Below are positions 44,579-54,454 of a stretch of 64,000 nucleotides of DNA, piece after piece. Every line of letters begins with the position of its first letter. Within the stretch, counting starts at the first letter, position 1. This DNA is from CAVWCW01 sp963753615 (GTDB lineage Bacteria > Pseudomonadota > Gammaproteobacteria > Chromatiales > Chromatiaceae): the NCBI GenBank assembly GCA_963753615.1, contig CAVWCW010000002.1:362113-426112 (forward strand). The letters run 5' to 3'. Made by a program: the position numbers and the translations under genes. The notes below the pieces were generated by a model, which saw only the letters and a program-made list of their open reading frames with translations, had not been told where the DNA came from and ran no database searches.

Positions 44579-45792
44579 TTTCAGGCGCCTGGGCCGGGTT
44601 TCGGCGCTGTTGCTGTTGCTGCTGGCTTTGCTCGGTTGGGGAAGCCACTGGTTTTTCGACAACCACCGCTGGGAGGTCTTGGAGACCCGTGTCGGCGTTT
44701 CCGTCGAGGCGCGGCGCAACCCCTGGTTGGCCGCGGAGCGCTTTCTCCGGGGCTTGGGCCGAAGCGTCGAAAGCCAGAGCGGGCGTCACCTGCTGCTGCG
44801 GCCACCGGCCGCCGACGGGGTGTTGATCGTCAAGCGCCTGGGCCGTGTCCTGCCGCCCGACCGGGAGCAGGCCCTGATCGACTGGGTCCGGGCCGGAGGT
44901 CATCTGGTGGTGGGCGCCGGCGACAGAGCCGATGCCGGCGCGGCTGCCCTGCGCGAGCGCTTCGGCGTCGAACTCGGGGTGGTGGATTGGGGCGAGCCGG
45001 AAGAAGGCGAGGAGGAAGACTGCGGCTGCCTCGCGCGCTTCCATTACCCCGGCTTTTCCGAGCCCCTGCAGGCGGAATTCAGCCCGAACCGCTACCTGGC
45101 CGGCGGCGATCCGCCGCCGGATTGGTGGATCGACAATCCGAGCGGCGCGCAACTGCTGCAGATGGTCGTCGGCCGGGGTCGCCTGACGCTGCTCACCGAG
45201 ACGGAGTGGCTCGACAACGAGACGATCGGCGAGCGGGATCATGCCTTACTGCTTACCCTGCTGGTCGGGGAAGCGCCGGCCGTCTGGCTGGTATACAGCG
45301 GCGACCAGCCCGGGGTGCTGACCTTGATCTGGACCAAGGCCCCGTACCTGGTGCTCGCCGGCCTGCTCCTGACCGGGCTGCTGCTGTGGCGCTCGGGGCG
45401 GCGCAGCGGTCCCCTGTTGGCGGCTCCGCCGCCGGTCCGGCGCGACCTGCTGGAGCATCTGCAGGCCGCCGCCGAGTATGCCTGGCGCCTCGACCGGGCC
45501 CAGGGTCTGCTGGGTGGTTCGCGCCGGCGTCTGCTGCAGGATTGGCAGCGCCGCCACCCGGGATTGGCGCGCCTGGACCGGGCCGAGCGCAGCGCTTGGA
45601 TCGCCGAGCGGTGCGGGTTGGCGGCGGCGGCGGTAGAGCGGGCCCTGTATGGACGCATAGACAACGAGGGCGAGCTGATTCGGGCCAGCGCCCTGCTGCG
45701 GCGGCTGATGGGTCGGGATGCCGGGGCCGGACTCAATCTGTTACCCTCGCCGCAGCGGATGGGTCCGAACGCGGACAACCGGAGGAGAAGGC

Positions 45793-45809
<17 letters not shown>
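44568..45809 (+). CDS. DUF4350 domain membrane protein
   Basis: A 413-residue protein with an N-terminal anchor (VSALLLLLLALLGWGSHWFF), an extracytoplasmic domain of DUF4350 type (NPWLAAERFLRGLGRSVES, LIVKRLGRVLPPDREQALIDWVRAGGHLVVG), a second helix near residue 260 and a cytoplasmic tail. The domain resembles the beta/alpha GATase-like fold seen in DUF4350. ATG 44568 has an AGGTC-type site in TTTGGAGGTCGGC upstream. It overlaps the MoxR gene by 17 bases. Confidence 0.8.
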
Positions 45810-46769
<960 letters not shown>

Positions 46770-46773
<4 letters not shown>

Positions 46774-48104
46774 GCCCGGCTCCGCGCCTGCTCGGGTTGC
46801 TGGCCCTGCTCGCGGGGCTTGGCCTGCTGGCCGCTTTCAGCCCCGCCCTGCACCGCGTCTGGCCCGGGTTGGCCGGGCTCGCCGCGGGCCTCGCCCTGCT
46901 CGACCTCTGGCTGCAGTGGCGGGCCCCGGCGCCGGGCATAGATCGCCAGGTGCGCCACAGCGTGCCGGTGGGCGCCTGGTCGCCGGTCGAACTTGTGCTG
47001 AGCAACCCGGGGGCGCGCCGGCTGCGGCTGCGGGTGCACGACCATCATCCGCCGGACTGCGCAGTGGAGGGCCTGCCCCTCGGCTTGGAACTGGCTCCCC
47101 GCGGCGGGGCCCGCAGTCGCTATCGGTTGCGGCCGGCGCGCCGGGGCGACGCCCGCTTCGCCGGCGCCGACCTGCTGGTAGGCTCTCCGTTCGGGCTCTG
47201 GGAACGCAAGTACTTCCGGCCCCTGGTCGAGACGGTCAAGGTGTTTCCCAACTTTCGCGAGGTCAGCCGCTTCGCGCTGCTGGCCAGCGAGCAACGCCTC
47301 GGGCGGATCGGGGTGCGCCGCCAGCGCCGGCGTGGAGAGGGCAGCGAGTTCCACCAGTTGCGCCCGTATCGCGCGGGCGATAGCCTGCGCCAGATCGACT
47401 GGAAAGCCAGTTCCCGCTACCAGAAGCTGATCTCTCGCGAGTACCAGAGCGAGCGCGACCAGCAACTGGTGTTTCTGCTCGATTGCGGGCGCCGCATGCG
47501 CCATGCCGATGCCGAGGGCGAGCATTTGGACCAGACCCTCAATGCCCTGTTGCTGCTGGCCTACGTGGCGGCCCGCCAGGGCGATGCGGTGGGCCTGCTG
47601 GCCTTCGGCGGGGTGCAGCGCTGGCACCCGCCGTATAAGGGCGGCGACCCTGTGCGGCGCCTGTTGGAGCAGACCTATGATCTGCAATCCAGCTCGGCCG
47701 CTGCCGATTACCTCGGCGCCGCCCGCGAACTGCTGTCGCGCCAGGAGCGGCGCGCCCTGGTGCTGCTGCTGACCAATGTTCGGGACGAGGACCAGGCCGA
47801 GTTGGAGCAGGCGGTGGCGATGCTGTCGCGCCGGCACCTGGTGCTGGTGGCCGATCTGCGCGAGGCGGCCTTGGACGCAGTCTTCGAGCAGCCGGTGCGC
47901 GACTTGGACAGCGCCTTGCGCCTGCACGCGGTGCACGACTATCTGGAGCGCCGCAGCCGCAGCCACCAGCGCCTGCGCCACCAGGGGGCCCTGGCCCTGG
48001 ATCTGCTTCCGAACCAGTTGCCGGCGGCGCTGGTGAACCAGCTACTTCGAGATCAAGTCCTCCGGCCGGCTATGATCCTAGACTTTCAGGGATACGCCGA
48101 TTGA
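46770..48104 (+). CDS. DUF58 domain (VWA-like) membrane protein
   Basis: A 444-residue protein: two N-terminal helices (residues about 5-50), a beta-rich part, then the DUF58 motif GSEFHQLRPYRAGDSLRQIDWKASSR (split here: GSEFHQLRPYRAGD, RQIDWKAS) and a VWA-like domain (LVFLLDCGRRM). These are usual partners of MoxR ATPases. Start is GTG 46770, overlapping the MoxR stop by 4 bases. It is the last gene of the module; the next gene, 114 bases on, is on the other strand. Confidence 0.9.
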
Positions 48105-48218
48105 ACAACGTTGGCCGCGCGGGCGGGATGTCGGGCCATTTGGAGCCGCCTGCAATGCACTTGCTCCTGCGTTGGCGAGGCTGAGAAGTCCGCCGCGGCT
48201 GAGCCGGTCGCCGTTGGC

Positions 48219-48479
48219 TTACGGACAATGCTCCGGGATATGGCTGACCACCGCTGCATCGGCGCAGGCGCTGCATGCGCTGGCGTAGGTGGCTTGGCTG
48301 CCGTCGGCCAGGCGAGCGCACACCGGAAGATACTCCAGGGTGCAGGCCTGCGGACGGGGCTCGGTGCACTGGGTCGCAGCCGGGTCCTGGGACGGCGAGG
48401 TGCCGGCGCAGCCGGCCAGCATCAGGGTGGTGAGCCAGAGCGCGGCCGCGGGATTTTTGAGAAATCGGATGGTCTTCAT
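48219..48479 (-). CDS. Kazal-like cysteine-rich lipoprotein
   Basis: An 86-residue lipoprotein. Signal peptide with lipobox LAGC (lipidated C24). The mature part has six cysteines, C38, C46, C54, C69, C72 and C85, with LPVCARLADG and TYASACSACADA around them. This follows the Kazal serine-protease-inhibitor pattern (PVCG.DG.TY...C..C), with a few extra residues between the third and fourth Cys. A good ribosome site, AAGGAGC, lies 7 bases before ATG 48479. A periplasmic or surface protease-binding role is possible; nothing nearby names a target. Confidence 0.75.
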   Translation of the reverse strand: MKTIRFLKNPAAALWLTTLMLAGCAGTSPSQDPAATQCTEPRPQACTLEYLPVCARLADGSQATYASACSACADAAVVSHIPEHCP

Positions 48480-48568
48480 TGGGAGCTCCTTCGGGTTGAG
48501 TTTCGGCGCACCGAAGTCGTCGGAAAATCGGGACCTGGCCGCCTGGGTTTTTGTCGCTCAAGATCGGG

Positions 48569-48946
48569 CTAAAACGCCTCCGTCCCGCCCAGGGTCTGGC
48601 GCAGGGTGCGTTCCAGCTGCTCATCGGTGAATGGCTTGGGAATACGCGCCCCCGGGCTCGGCAGGTCGTCCCCCTCCAGTTCGTCGTCGTCATTGGCGGT
48701 GACGAAGACGACGGGAATGCCGAAACGCCGGTGGATCTCGCGTGCTGCCTCGACGCCGCTCATGCGCCCCTTCAGGCGCACATCCATCAACACCAGGTCG
48801 GGGCACTCGCGCTCCGCGGCGGCGATCGCCTGCTCGCCGCTGGCCACGCTGGAAGTCACCTGGTAGCCCAGGCTCTCCAGCACGAAGCACTCGCTCATGG
48901 CGACCACCGCTTCGTCTTCCACCACCAGGATGCGGGCTAGGCTCAA
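48569..48946 (-). CDS. Stand-alone response regulator receiver protein
   Basis: A 125-residue REC domain without an output domain. The phospho-acceptor D55 is in LVLMDVRLKG, with acidic E10/D11, T83 in FVTAND and K104 in IPKPF; all the conserved receiver residues are present. It probably relays phosphate or acts by protein contact. The histidine kinase gene lies 153 bases upstream on the same strand and is its likely partner. Confidence 0.88.
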   Translation of the reverse strand: MSLARILVVEDEAVVAMSECFVLESLGYQVTSSVASGEQAIAAAERECPDLVLMDVRLKGRMSGVEAAREIHRRFGIPVVFVTANDDDELEGDDLPSPGARIPKPFTDEQLERTLRQTLGGTEAF

Positions 48947-49099
48947 GGCTTCTCCTCAGTTCGGGACCTAATGAAAAACTGTCAAGCAACGATCTTGCTC
49001 TGATGCCGGGGGCGATACCCGCTTTGCGCGCCAAGCATGCCGGCCCATAAGGGGGAGGCGGTGCGGCGGGTGATCGATGGCGCGGCTGCGGCCGGCGGC

Positions 49100-50545
49100 T
49101 TATGGCCGGGCAACGGCGGGAGCCGCCAGGGTGATCGCAAATCGGGTACCGGGGCCTTGCTCCCGCTCGATCCTGCCTCCCACCTGGGCCACGAGTCCGC
49201 GCACCAGGCTCAGGCCCAAGGTATTGGCTCGGTCCAGGTCGAGCTGCGGCGGCAGGCCGATGCCGTCGTCACTCACCTCGATTCGGATCATAGCACCATC
49301 CTGCCGGCACGCGCCCACTCGGATTTGTCCCTGACTGTGTCCGGGAAAGGCGTACTTGAGGGCATTGGTCAGCAACTCGTTCAGCACCAATCCGCAGGGC
49401 ACGGCAATGTCCACGCTAAGCGCGATCGGTTCGCAATCGATGACGAAGCGCACACCGCGGGCCTCGGTGGCGTGCAACTGCTGCAGCCCCTCGGTCAGGT
49501 CGCGTATATAGGCGCCCAGATCCACCCGGGTCAGGTCGGCGGACTGGTAGAGCTTGTTGTGCACCAGGGCCATGGCCTGGATCCGGCCCTGGGTGTCGCT
49601 GAGAGACCTGCCGGTCTCCGGGTCGCCGTGGAGCCGGGATTCCAAGGTGAGAAGGCTGGAGACCACTTGAAGGTTGTTTTTTACCCGGTGGTGGATCTCG
49701 CGCAGCAGCACCTCTTTCTCCTGCAACGACGACTGCAGGCGCTGGTTGGCAAGCCGGCGCTCGGTGACGTCCTCCCCGGCGCTCAGGGTGCCGACAATAC
49801 GGCCCCGCTCGTCGTGCAGCAGGGTGTTGTGCCAGGCAACCCAGCGGATGCCGCCGTCGCGGGATTGCACCCGGTGGTCCTCCACGTACTTGAGCTCCAG
49901 GGCTTCCCCGGTCATCAGGCGGCGAAAGATTTCGCTCACCTGGGCCCGCTCCGGTTGAGGGATGCAGGTGGCGATCCAGTCCCGGCCCAGCAGTTCATCT
50001 TCCCGGTAGCCGAGTGCCCGGCAACCGGCCTGATTGATCAGGCTGATCCGGTGGTTCCGGTCCAGCGCCAGGATCAGCGACCCGGCGATGGCCAGGTAGT
50101 GTTGGGCCCGGGCCTTTTCGCGCTGCAAGGCCTGCTCGGCGCGCCGGCGTTCGGTGATGTCCACCAGGGTCACGGTCACCTGCAGGTCCCCGCTCGGTTC
50201 GGTCTGCACCGGCACCGCGCTGGCCAGCACCCAGATCGTTTCTTCCCCATTCCGGGGCTGCAGCGGCCGAATCCCCAACAGCAGGCCGTCGACCGCCTGG
50301 CCGGAGGCCAGCACCCGTTGCTCCGGGTATTCGGCGCTGGCCAACGCCTCGTTGCTCTCGCTGCGGTAGCCTCGGCACAGGTCTGCGGCGGTGCGGCCGC
50401 GGATGCTTTCGCCATCGAGCCCGAACAGCGCCTGGGCCGCCTGATTGCCGATCAGCACACGAGCTTCGCGGTCAAACACCAGCACCGCGGCCCCCAAGCG
50501 CTGCAGCAGGGCGTCCGCCTCGCCCATGAGTTCACCCCTGGTCAA
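49100..50545 (-). CDS. PAS-containing sensor histidine kinase, HisKA_2 type
   Basis: A 481-residue soluble kinase. Two PAS domains (about 10-130 and 145-265, each ending in a DITERR or DVTERR-like motif) are followed by the HisKA_2 dimerisation helix with phospho-His in LLREIHHRVKNNLQVVSSLL (about residue 282) and an ATPase domain (VLNELLTNALKYAFPG, SDDGIGLP, GLSLVRGLVAQVGG). No membrane helix, so it senses a cytoplasmic signal such as redox, light or a ligand. An in-frame ATG at 50527 is an alternative start. It is paired with the REC-only gene downstream. Confidence 0.88.
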   Translation of the reverse strand: MTRGELMGEADALLQRLGAAVLVFDREARVLIGNQAAQALFGLDGESIRGRTAADLCRGYRSESNEALASAEYPEQRVLASGQAVDGLLLGIRPLQPRNGEETIWVLASAVPVQTEPSGDLQVTVTLVDITERRRAEQALQREKARAQHYLAIAGSLILALDRNHRISLINQAGCRALGYREDELLGRDWIATCIPQPERAQVSEIFRRLMTGEALELKYVEDHRVQSRDGGIRWVAWHNTLLHDERGRIVGTLSAGEDVTERRLANQRLQSSLQEKEVLLREIHHRVKNNLQVVSSLLTLESRLHGDPETGRSLSDTQGRIQAMALVHNKLYQSADLTRVDLGAYIRDLTEGLQQLHATEARGVRFVIDCEPIALSVDIAVPCGLVLNELLTNALKYAFPGHSQGQIRVGACRQDGAMIRIEVSDDGIGLPPQLDLDRANTLGLSLVRGLVAQVGGRIEREQGPGTRFAITLAAPAVARP

Positions 50546-50674
50546 GGGCGCCGTCCGAGAGCAAGACAGCCGTGTCGATACTTGCGCATTAGCATCCTCG
50601 GAGTTTAACCGATGTAGTCTTTACCCGAAGATTGCGAGCCGGGCTGGGGTCCCGATGAAATATCGAGAGCAGGC

Positions 50675-51307
50675 TCAGTCATCGGTGCATTCGGGCAATT
50701 GTTCCCGATACCGTTTGGCATAGGCCTCCACCTTGCCCGCCACTCCCAGCAGCCAGGGCTTGTTATGGTGGCTGCGCTCGCGGTAGCCACGGTGCCCTTC
50801 GTGATAGACCAGGTACTGGCGGTAGGCGTCGCCCTTGGGGATGCCGAGGCGGCGCTCGGTCTGGTGCAGGTACCAACCGACGAAGTCGACCGCGGCCGCG
50901 AAGTCATCCCGCCGGGCGTCCGGGTTATCTGTGGCCAGTTGGTACTGGCTCCAGGTCGCGTCGAGGGCCTGGGCGTACCCGTAAGCGGTGGTGGCGCGTT
51001 CCCAGGGGATCAGACCTAACAGGCGGGTGCGCGGCGGGTAAGCGTCGGAGCGGAACGACGACTCCTGGCGCAGGATCGCCAACTGCACCGCTACCGGCAC
51101 CCCCCAGCGCTGCGCCACCTCCTGGCTGTGCCGCCGCCAGTCCGGGTTGCGGGCGAACAGGGCGCAGGCGTCGTCTATGTAACGGCTCGGCAGGGTCAGG
51201 TACCAGGCCAGGGCGAGGGCCGCCAGGGCCGCGCCGAGACCGATGCTCAATAGGGCACGGTGCCGGTCCCAGGCAGCGGGGCTTCGATTCGGAGGGTCGC
51301 CGGGCAT
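50675..51307 (-). CDS. Membrane-anchored lytic transglycosylase (SLT domain)
   Basis: A 210-residue protein. One N-terminal helix (residues about 18-40) anchors a small SLT-type domain with the catalytic Glu82 in LAILRQESSFRSDAYPP and later TTAYGYAQALDATWSQY and YLVYHEGHRGY. It would cleave peptidoglycan glycan strands with anhydro-MurNAc formation. ATG 51307 is chosen; the open frame to 51922 is an artefact opposite the CBS gene. Confidence 0.85.
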   Translation of the reverse strand: MPGDPPNRSPAAWDRHRALLSIGLGAALAALALAWYLTLPSRYIDDACALFARNPDWRRHSQEVAQRWGVPVAVQLAILRQESSFRSDAYPPRTRLLGLIPWERATTAYGYAQALDATWSQYQLATDNPDARRDDFAAAVDFVGWYLHQTERRLGIPKGDAYRQYLVYHEGHRGYRERSHHNKPWLLGVAGKVEAYAKRYREQLPECTDD

Positions 51308-51495
51308 GCTCGCACTCAGGCCCTGGCGCCCGGGCACCGGGGCCCGCTGTTGCATCCGCGCGGCGGCTGTCTGCGTAGATGTTTTTCGGGGACCTGCATT
51401 GCACCGGGTTCTCGATCCGAATACCAGCGCTAACTTTAACGCCTGGCGGTGCAAAAGACACGGCATGCATTGTCCGTTATCGGCACTCGGATCGG

Positions 51496-51936
51496 TCAGT
51501 CTGCGGCGGGCTTCGACCCGGGGTGCAGGGCGGCGAGCACCTCGGTCAGATTGATCACCCCCAGGGAACGGCCGGCGGCGTCGACCACCGGCATGTTCTC
51601 GACCCCGTGCTCGAGCAGGTGGTCGAGAACGTCGTCCAACTCCTCTTCCGGGCTGGCGCTGGCGAAATGGGTTTCCATCAGTTCCCGGGCCGAGCCCCGG
51701 GCTACGCGCTCCAGAATCTGCCGCCGGGTATGGACCGGGCGGTGCTCGATCAGCACCATCTGCGCCAGGCGGCGGTGGGAGATGTGTCCCAGCAGCCGCC
51801 CTTGGGCGTCGGCTACGTAAAGGTCCCGCAGGCCGGGTGTCGCCAGCAGTCGGTCCAGGATTCGCTCCAGCGGCCAGTCGGGCCCCAGGGTCGCGGTGTC
51901 CTGCGGGTGCAGGCGCAGCCATTCGGCGACCTTCAT
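51496..51936 (-). CDS. CBS domain pair protein
   Basis: A 146-residue protein made of two CBS motifs (LRDLYVADAQGRLLGHISHRRLAQ and VENMPVVDAAGRSLGVINLTEVLAAL). CBS pairs bind adenine nucleotides and regulate attached or neighbouring proteins. It overlaps the upstream antiporter gene by 4 bases, so it is probably its regulatory subunit. This link is inferred from coupling. Confidence 0.85.
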   Translation of the reverse strand: MKVAEWLRLHPQDTATLGPDWPLERILDRLLATPGLRDLYVADAQGRLLGHISHRRLAQMVLIEHRPVHTRRQILERVARGSARELMETHFASASPEEELDDVLDHLLEHGVENMPVVDAAGRSLGVINLTEVLAALHPGSKPAAD

Positions 51937-53144
51937 CTGCGTGTCCCTCCGCGTTTACTGCCCAGCTCGCCGGCGCGGGCGAGGGCGAAGCGTGCGGCCA
52001 GCGGGCCGATCAACTCGTAGAGCAGGGTGGTGCCCAAAATCAGGTTGACCACCAACGCACCGGTGGCCTCGAAGCCGGGCTGGTGCCGCAGCGCCAGGGC
52101 CAGCCCCACCGCCACCCCGGCCTGGGGCACCAGCCCCAGGCCGAGCCAGCGCACCACCTCGGGCGGGGCCCCGGCGGCGTGGGCACCCAGGGCCCCGCCG
52201 GCCATCTTGCCGGCGATGCGGGCCAGAAAGTAGCCCAGGATCAGCAGCGGGTACTGTTGGAACACCTGCAGCTCCAGGTGTGCGCCCGCCAGGGTGAAGA
52301 AGACTACGAAAACCAGTTCTTCCAACCGCTCCATGGGCTGAAATAGGCGTTCCTCAGCACTGGGAGAGTACATGCGCACGCTGAAACCGGCGCTGATCGC
52401 TGTCAGCAAAGGCGATAGCCCCCAGGCCCCGGCCAGTCCGGTTAGCAGCATGATGCTGCCCGCCACCAGCGGCAGCAGCAGGCGTCGCTCGCGGACATAG
52501 CGGGCGCTGCGGGTGAGCAGCCAACCCACCGAAGCCCCCAGCAGCAGGGAGCCGCCGATGCTGGCCAGCCCGGCGGTGAGCCCTGCGCCCAGAGAGCCGG
52601 GCAGGCCCAGCACCAGCAACAGGGAGAACAGCAGCATGCCCAGGGCATCGTCGAGGGCGACCACCCCGAGGAGCGTGGTGGCCAGGGGGCCTTGGGCCCG
52701 GTATTGGTGCAGCACAGCCACCGTGGCCGCCGGTGCGGTGGTGGCCGCCATCACCGCCAGGGCGAGCGCCAACTTCGTCGGCTCGGCGGCGCCGGCCAGC
52801 GGCGCCAGCAGCAGCATCGCCAGGAACACCAGGAGCACCGCCCCCAGTGTCTCGCCAAACGCAGAGCCGAGGATCACCCCGCCCATGCGGCGCAACTGGT
52901 GATGGCTCATGGAGCCGCCGATCAGGTAGGCGATGATTCCCAGTGCCAGGTCGGTCAGCGGCCCCGACCAGGCGTTGACGCCGATGCCGGCGTAACCGCC
53001 CAGCAGGTTGGGTGAGAACAGCATGCCGGTGGCCACGTAGGCGAGGATGCGGGGCAGGCCAAGGCGTTGTGCGATCAGGCCCGCTAGCAGGCCGCAGGTG
53101 ACCAGCAGGCCCAGGGTCAGCAGCAGGGGCGAAGCGGTTTCCAT
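51933..53144 (-). CDS. Cation/proton antiporter (CPA2 type)
   Basis: A 403-residue membrane protein with 11 to 13 helices of the Kef/CPA2 Na+(K+)/H+ exchanger group. Family-like stretches include RLGLPRILAYVATGMLFSPNLLGG and ALAVMAATTAPAATVAVLHQ (helix breaks at the ion site) and DDALGMLLF with its paired Asp residues. No RCK/TrkA-N domain is attached, and the following CBS protein may supply regulation. ATG 53144 (METASPLLL) is used because the first helix starts there; an ATG at 53195 would add a hydrophilic leader. It fits the osmotic theme of the window. Confidence 0.82.
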   Translation of the reverse strand: METASPLLLTLGLLVTCGLLAGLIAQRLGLPRILAYVATGMLFSPNLLGGYAGIGVNAWSGPLTDLALGIIAYLIGGSMSHHQLRRMGGVILGSAFGETLGAVLLVFLAMLLLAPLAGAAEPTKLALALAVMAATTAPAATVAVLHQYRAQGPLATTLLGVVALDDALGMLLFSLLLVLGLPGSLGAGLTAGLASIGGSLLLGASVGWLLTRSARYVRERRLLLPLVAGSIMLLTGLAGAWGLSPLLTAISAGFSVRMYSPSAEERLFQPMERLEELVFVVFFTLAGAHLELQVFQQYPLLILGYFLARIAGKMAGGALGAHAAGAPPEVVRWLGLGLVPQAGVAVGLALALRHQPGFEATGALVVNLILGTTLLYELIGPLAARFALARAGELGSKRGGTRR

Positions 53145-53246
53145 GGGCTCGGCTCGGCGGTCTCCTGTTTCCAAGTATAGGGGCGGTTCGCCCATTGCGG
53201 GCTATGCTTGAAGAGAGGTGCAGAGCATTTGCGGAGTCTGGAGCCG

Positions 53247-53921
53247 ATGTCGGGTATACAACGGATGCTGGCGGATATCCAGGCGGAGGTGGCCCTCACC
53301 CGCCGCATGACCGGGCGCGACCGCCTGGACCCGCGGGTAATGGATGCGATGCGTCGGGTGCCCCGCGAGCAATTTGTGCCCTTGCACCTGCGCCCGGCCG
53401 CTTTTTCCAACGGCCCGTTGCCGATAGGCCGCGGGCAGACCATTTCCCAACCGTACATCGTCGCCCTGATGACCGACCTGGCCGCTCCGCAGCCGGATGC
53501 GGTGGTGCTGGAGGTCGGTACCGGTTGCGGCTACCAGGCGGCGGTGCTTTCGCTGCTGGCGGAGCGGGTCTACAGCATGGAGATCGTGCCCGAGCTGGCC
53601 GAGGCAGCCGTCCAGCGCCTGCAGCGTCTGGGCTACGCCAACGTAGAGGTGCGCGCCGGGGATGCGTGGAGCGGCTGGCCGGAACAGGCCCCGTTCGACG
53701 CCATTGTGGTTACCGCCGCCGCTCCCCAGGTGCCGCCGCCGCTGCTGGCCCAGCTGGCCCCCGGGGGGCGCTTGGTAATCCCGCTGGGACCGCCTTACGG
53801 CTACCAGGAATTATGTCTGTTGGAGAAGGGCAGCGCCGGCGCCGTGACCCAGCGCCAGGTGCTCGGCGTGGCTTTCGTGCCCCTGACCGGCGGGCATTCG
53901 GCAACCAGCGAGACGGATTGA
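53247..53921 (+). CDS. pcm: Protein-L-isoaspartate O-methyltransferase
   Basis: A 224-residue PCMT. The SAM motif VLEVGTGCGYQAAVLS, the GQTISQPYIVALM motif and AIVVTAAAPQVP are all present. It methylates isoaspartyl residues to start repair of aged proteins. ATG 53247 is preferred over the upstream 53208 start: homology starts at MSGIQRML and GGAG precedes it. It is divergent from the antiporter and not in the usual surE-pcm-rpoS context. Confidence 0.92.
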   Translation: MSGIQRMLADIQAEVALTRRMTGRDRLDPRVMDAMRRVPREQFVPLHLRPAAFSNGPLPIGRGQTISQPYIVALMTDLAAPQPDAVVLEVGTGCGYQAAVLSLLAERVYSMEIVPELAEAAVQRLQRLGYANVEVRAGDAWSGWPEQAPFDAIVVTAAAPQVPPPLLAQLAPGGRLVIPLGPPYGYQELCLLEKGSAGAVTQRQVLGVAFVPLTGGHSATSETD

Positions 53922-53970
53922 TGGCGCGAACTCCGCTTATCCGATCAGGGCGCCCAGCGAGGAGGGCGAT

Positions 53971-54441
53971 ATGAGCATTGCGGCAAAGGTAGAGCTTTGG
54001 TTGACCCAGCATGCGATCGCGTTCGAGCGGTTGGAGCACCCGCGCAGCTGCGGCGCCCGGGACACCGCCTTGGCTGCCCATGTGGCGCCGGACCACATCG
54101 CCAAGGGGGTGCTGGTGGGGGACGACGCCGGCTGGCTGCTGGCGGTCATCCCCGGCAGCCACTGGCTGCGCTTGGAGGCCCTGCGCCGGGAGCTCGACCG
54201 GCCCGGCCTGGAGCTGGCGCCCGAGACCCAGGTGCTGGCGCGCTTCGGGGACTGCGAGCCCGGCTCGGTGCCGCCCCTGGCCGCCGCCTACGGCCTGGAG
54301 GGTGTGCTCGACGAGGCCCTGACCGGCCTGGCCAACGTCTATATAGAGACCGGCGATCACCGCCTGCTGGCGCACCTGGACGCCGCCGGTTTCGAGCACC
54401 TCACCCGCGGCTTGCGCCGTGGCCACTTCGGTCACCAATGA
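53971..54441 (+). CDS. YbaK/ProX-type aminoacyl-tRNA deacylase domain protein
   Basis: A 156-residue YbaK/aa-tRNA editing domain protein. Segments HIAKGVLVGDDAGWLLAVIPG and PETQVLARFGDCEPGSVPPLAAAYGL match the fold; the Lys in AKGVL is the usual catalytic-site Lys. It may deacylate mischarged tRNA. GGAGG (53959-53963) precedes the start. It overlaps the open frame of the FtsH-like gene, so the two are probably one unit. Confidence 0.82.
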   Translation: MSIAAKVELWLTQHAIAFERLEHPRSCGARDTALAAHVAPDHIAKGVLVGDDAGWLLAVIPGSHWLRLEALRRELDRPGLELAPETQVLARFGDCEPGSVPPLAAAYGLEGVLDEALTGLANVYIETGDHRLLAHLDAAGFEHLTRGLRRGHFGHQ

Positions 54442-54454
54442 CCTGGTTGGGTCC

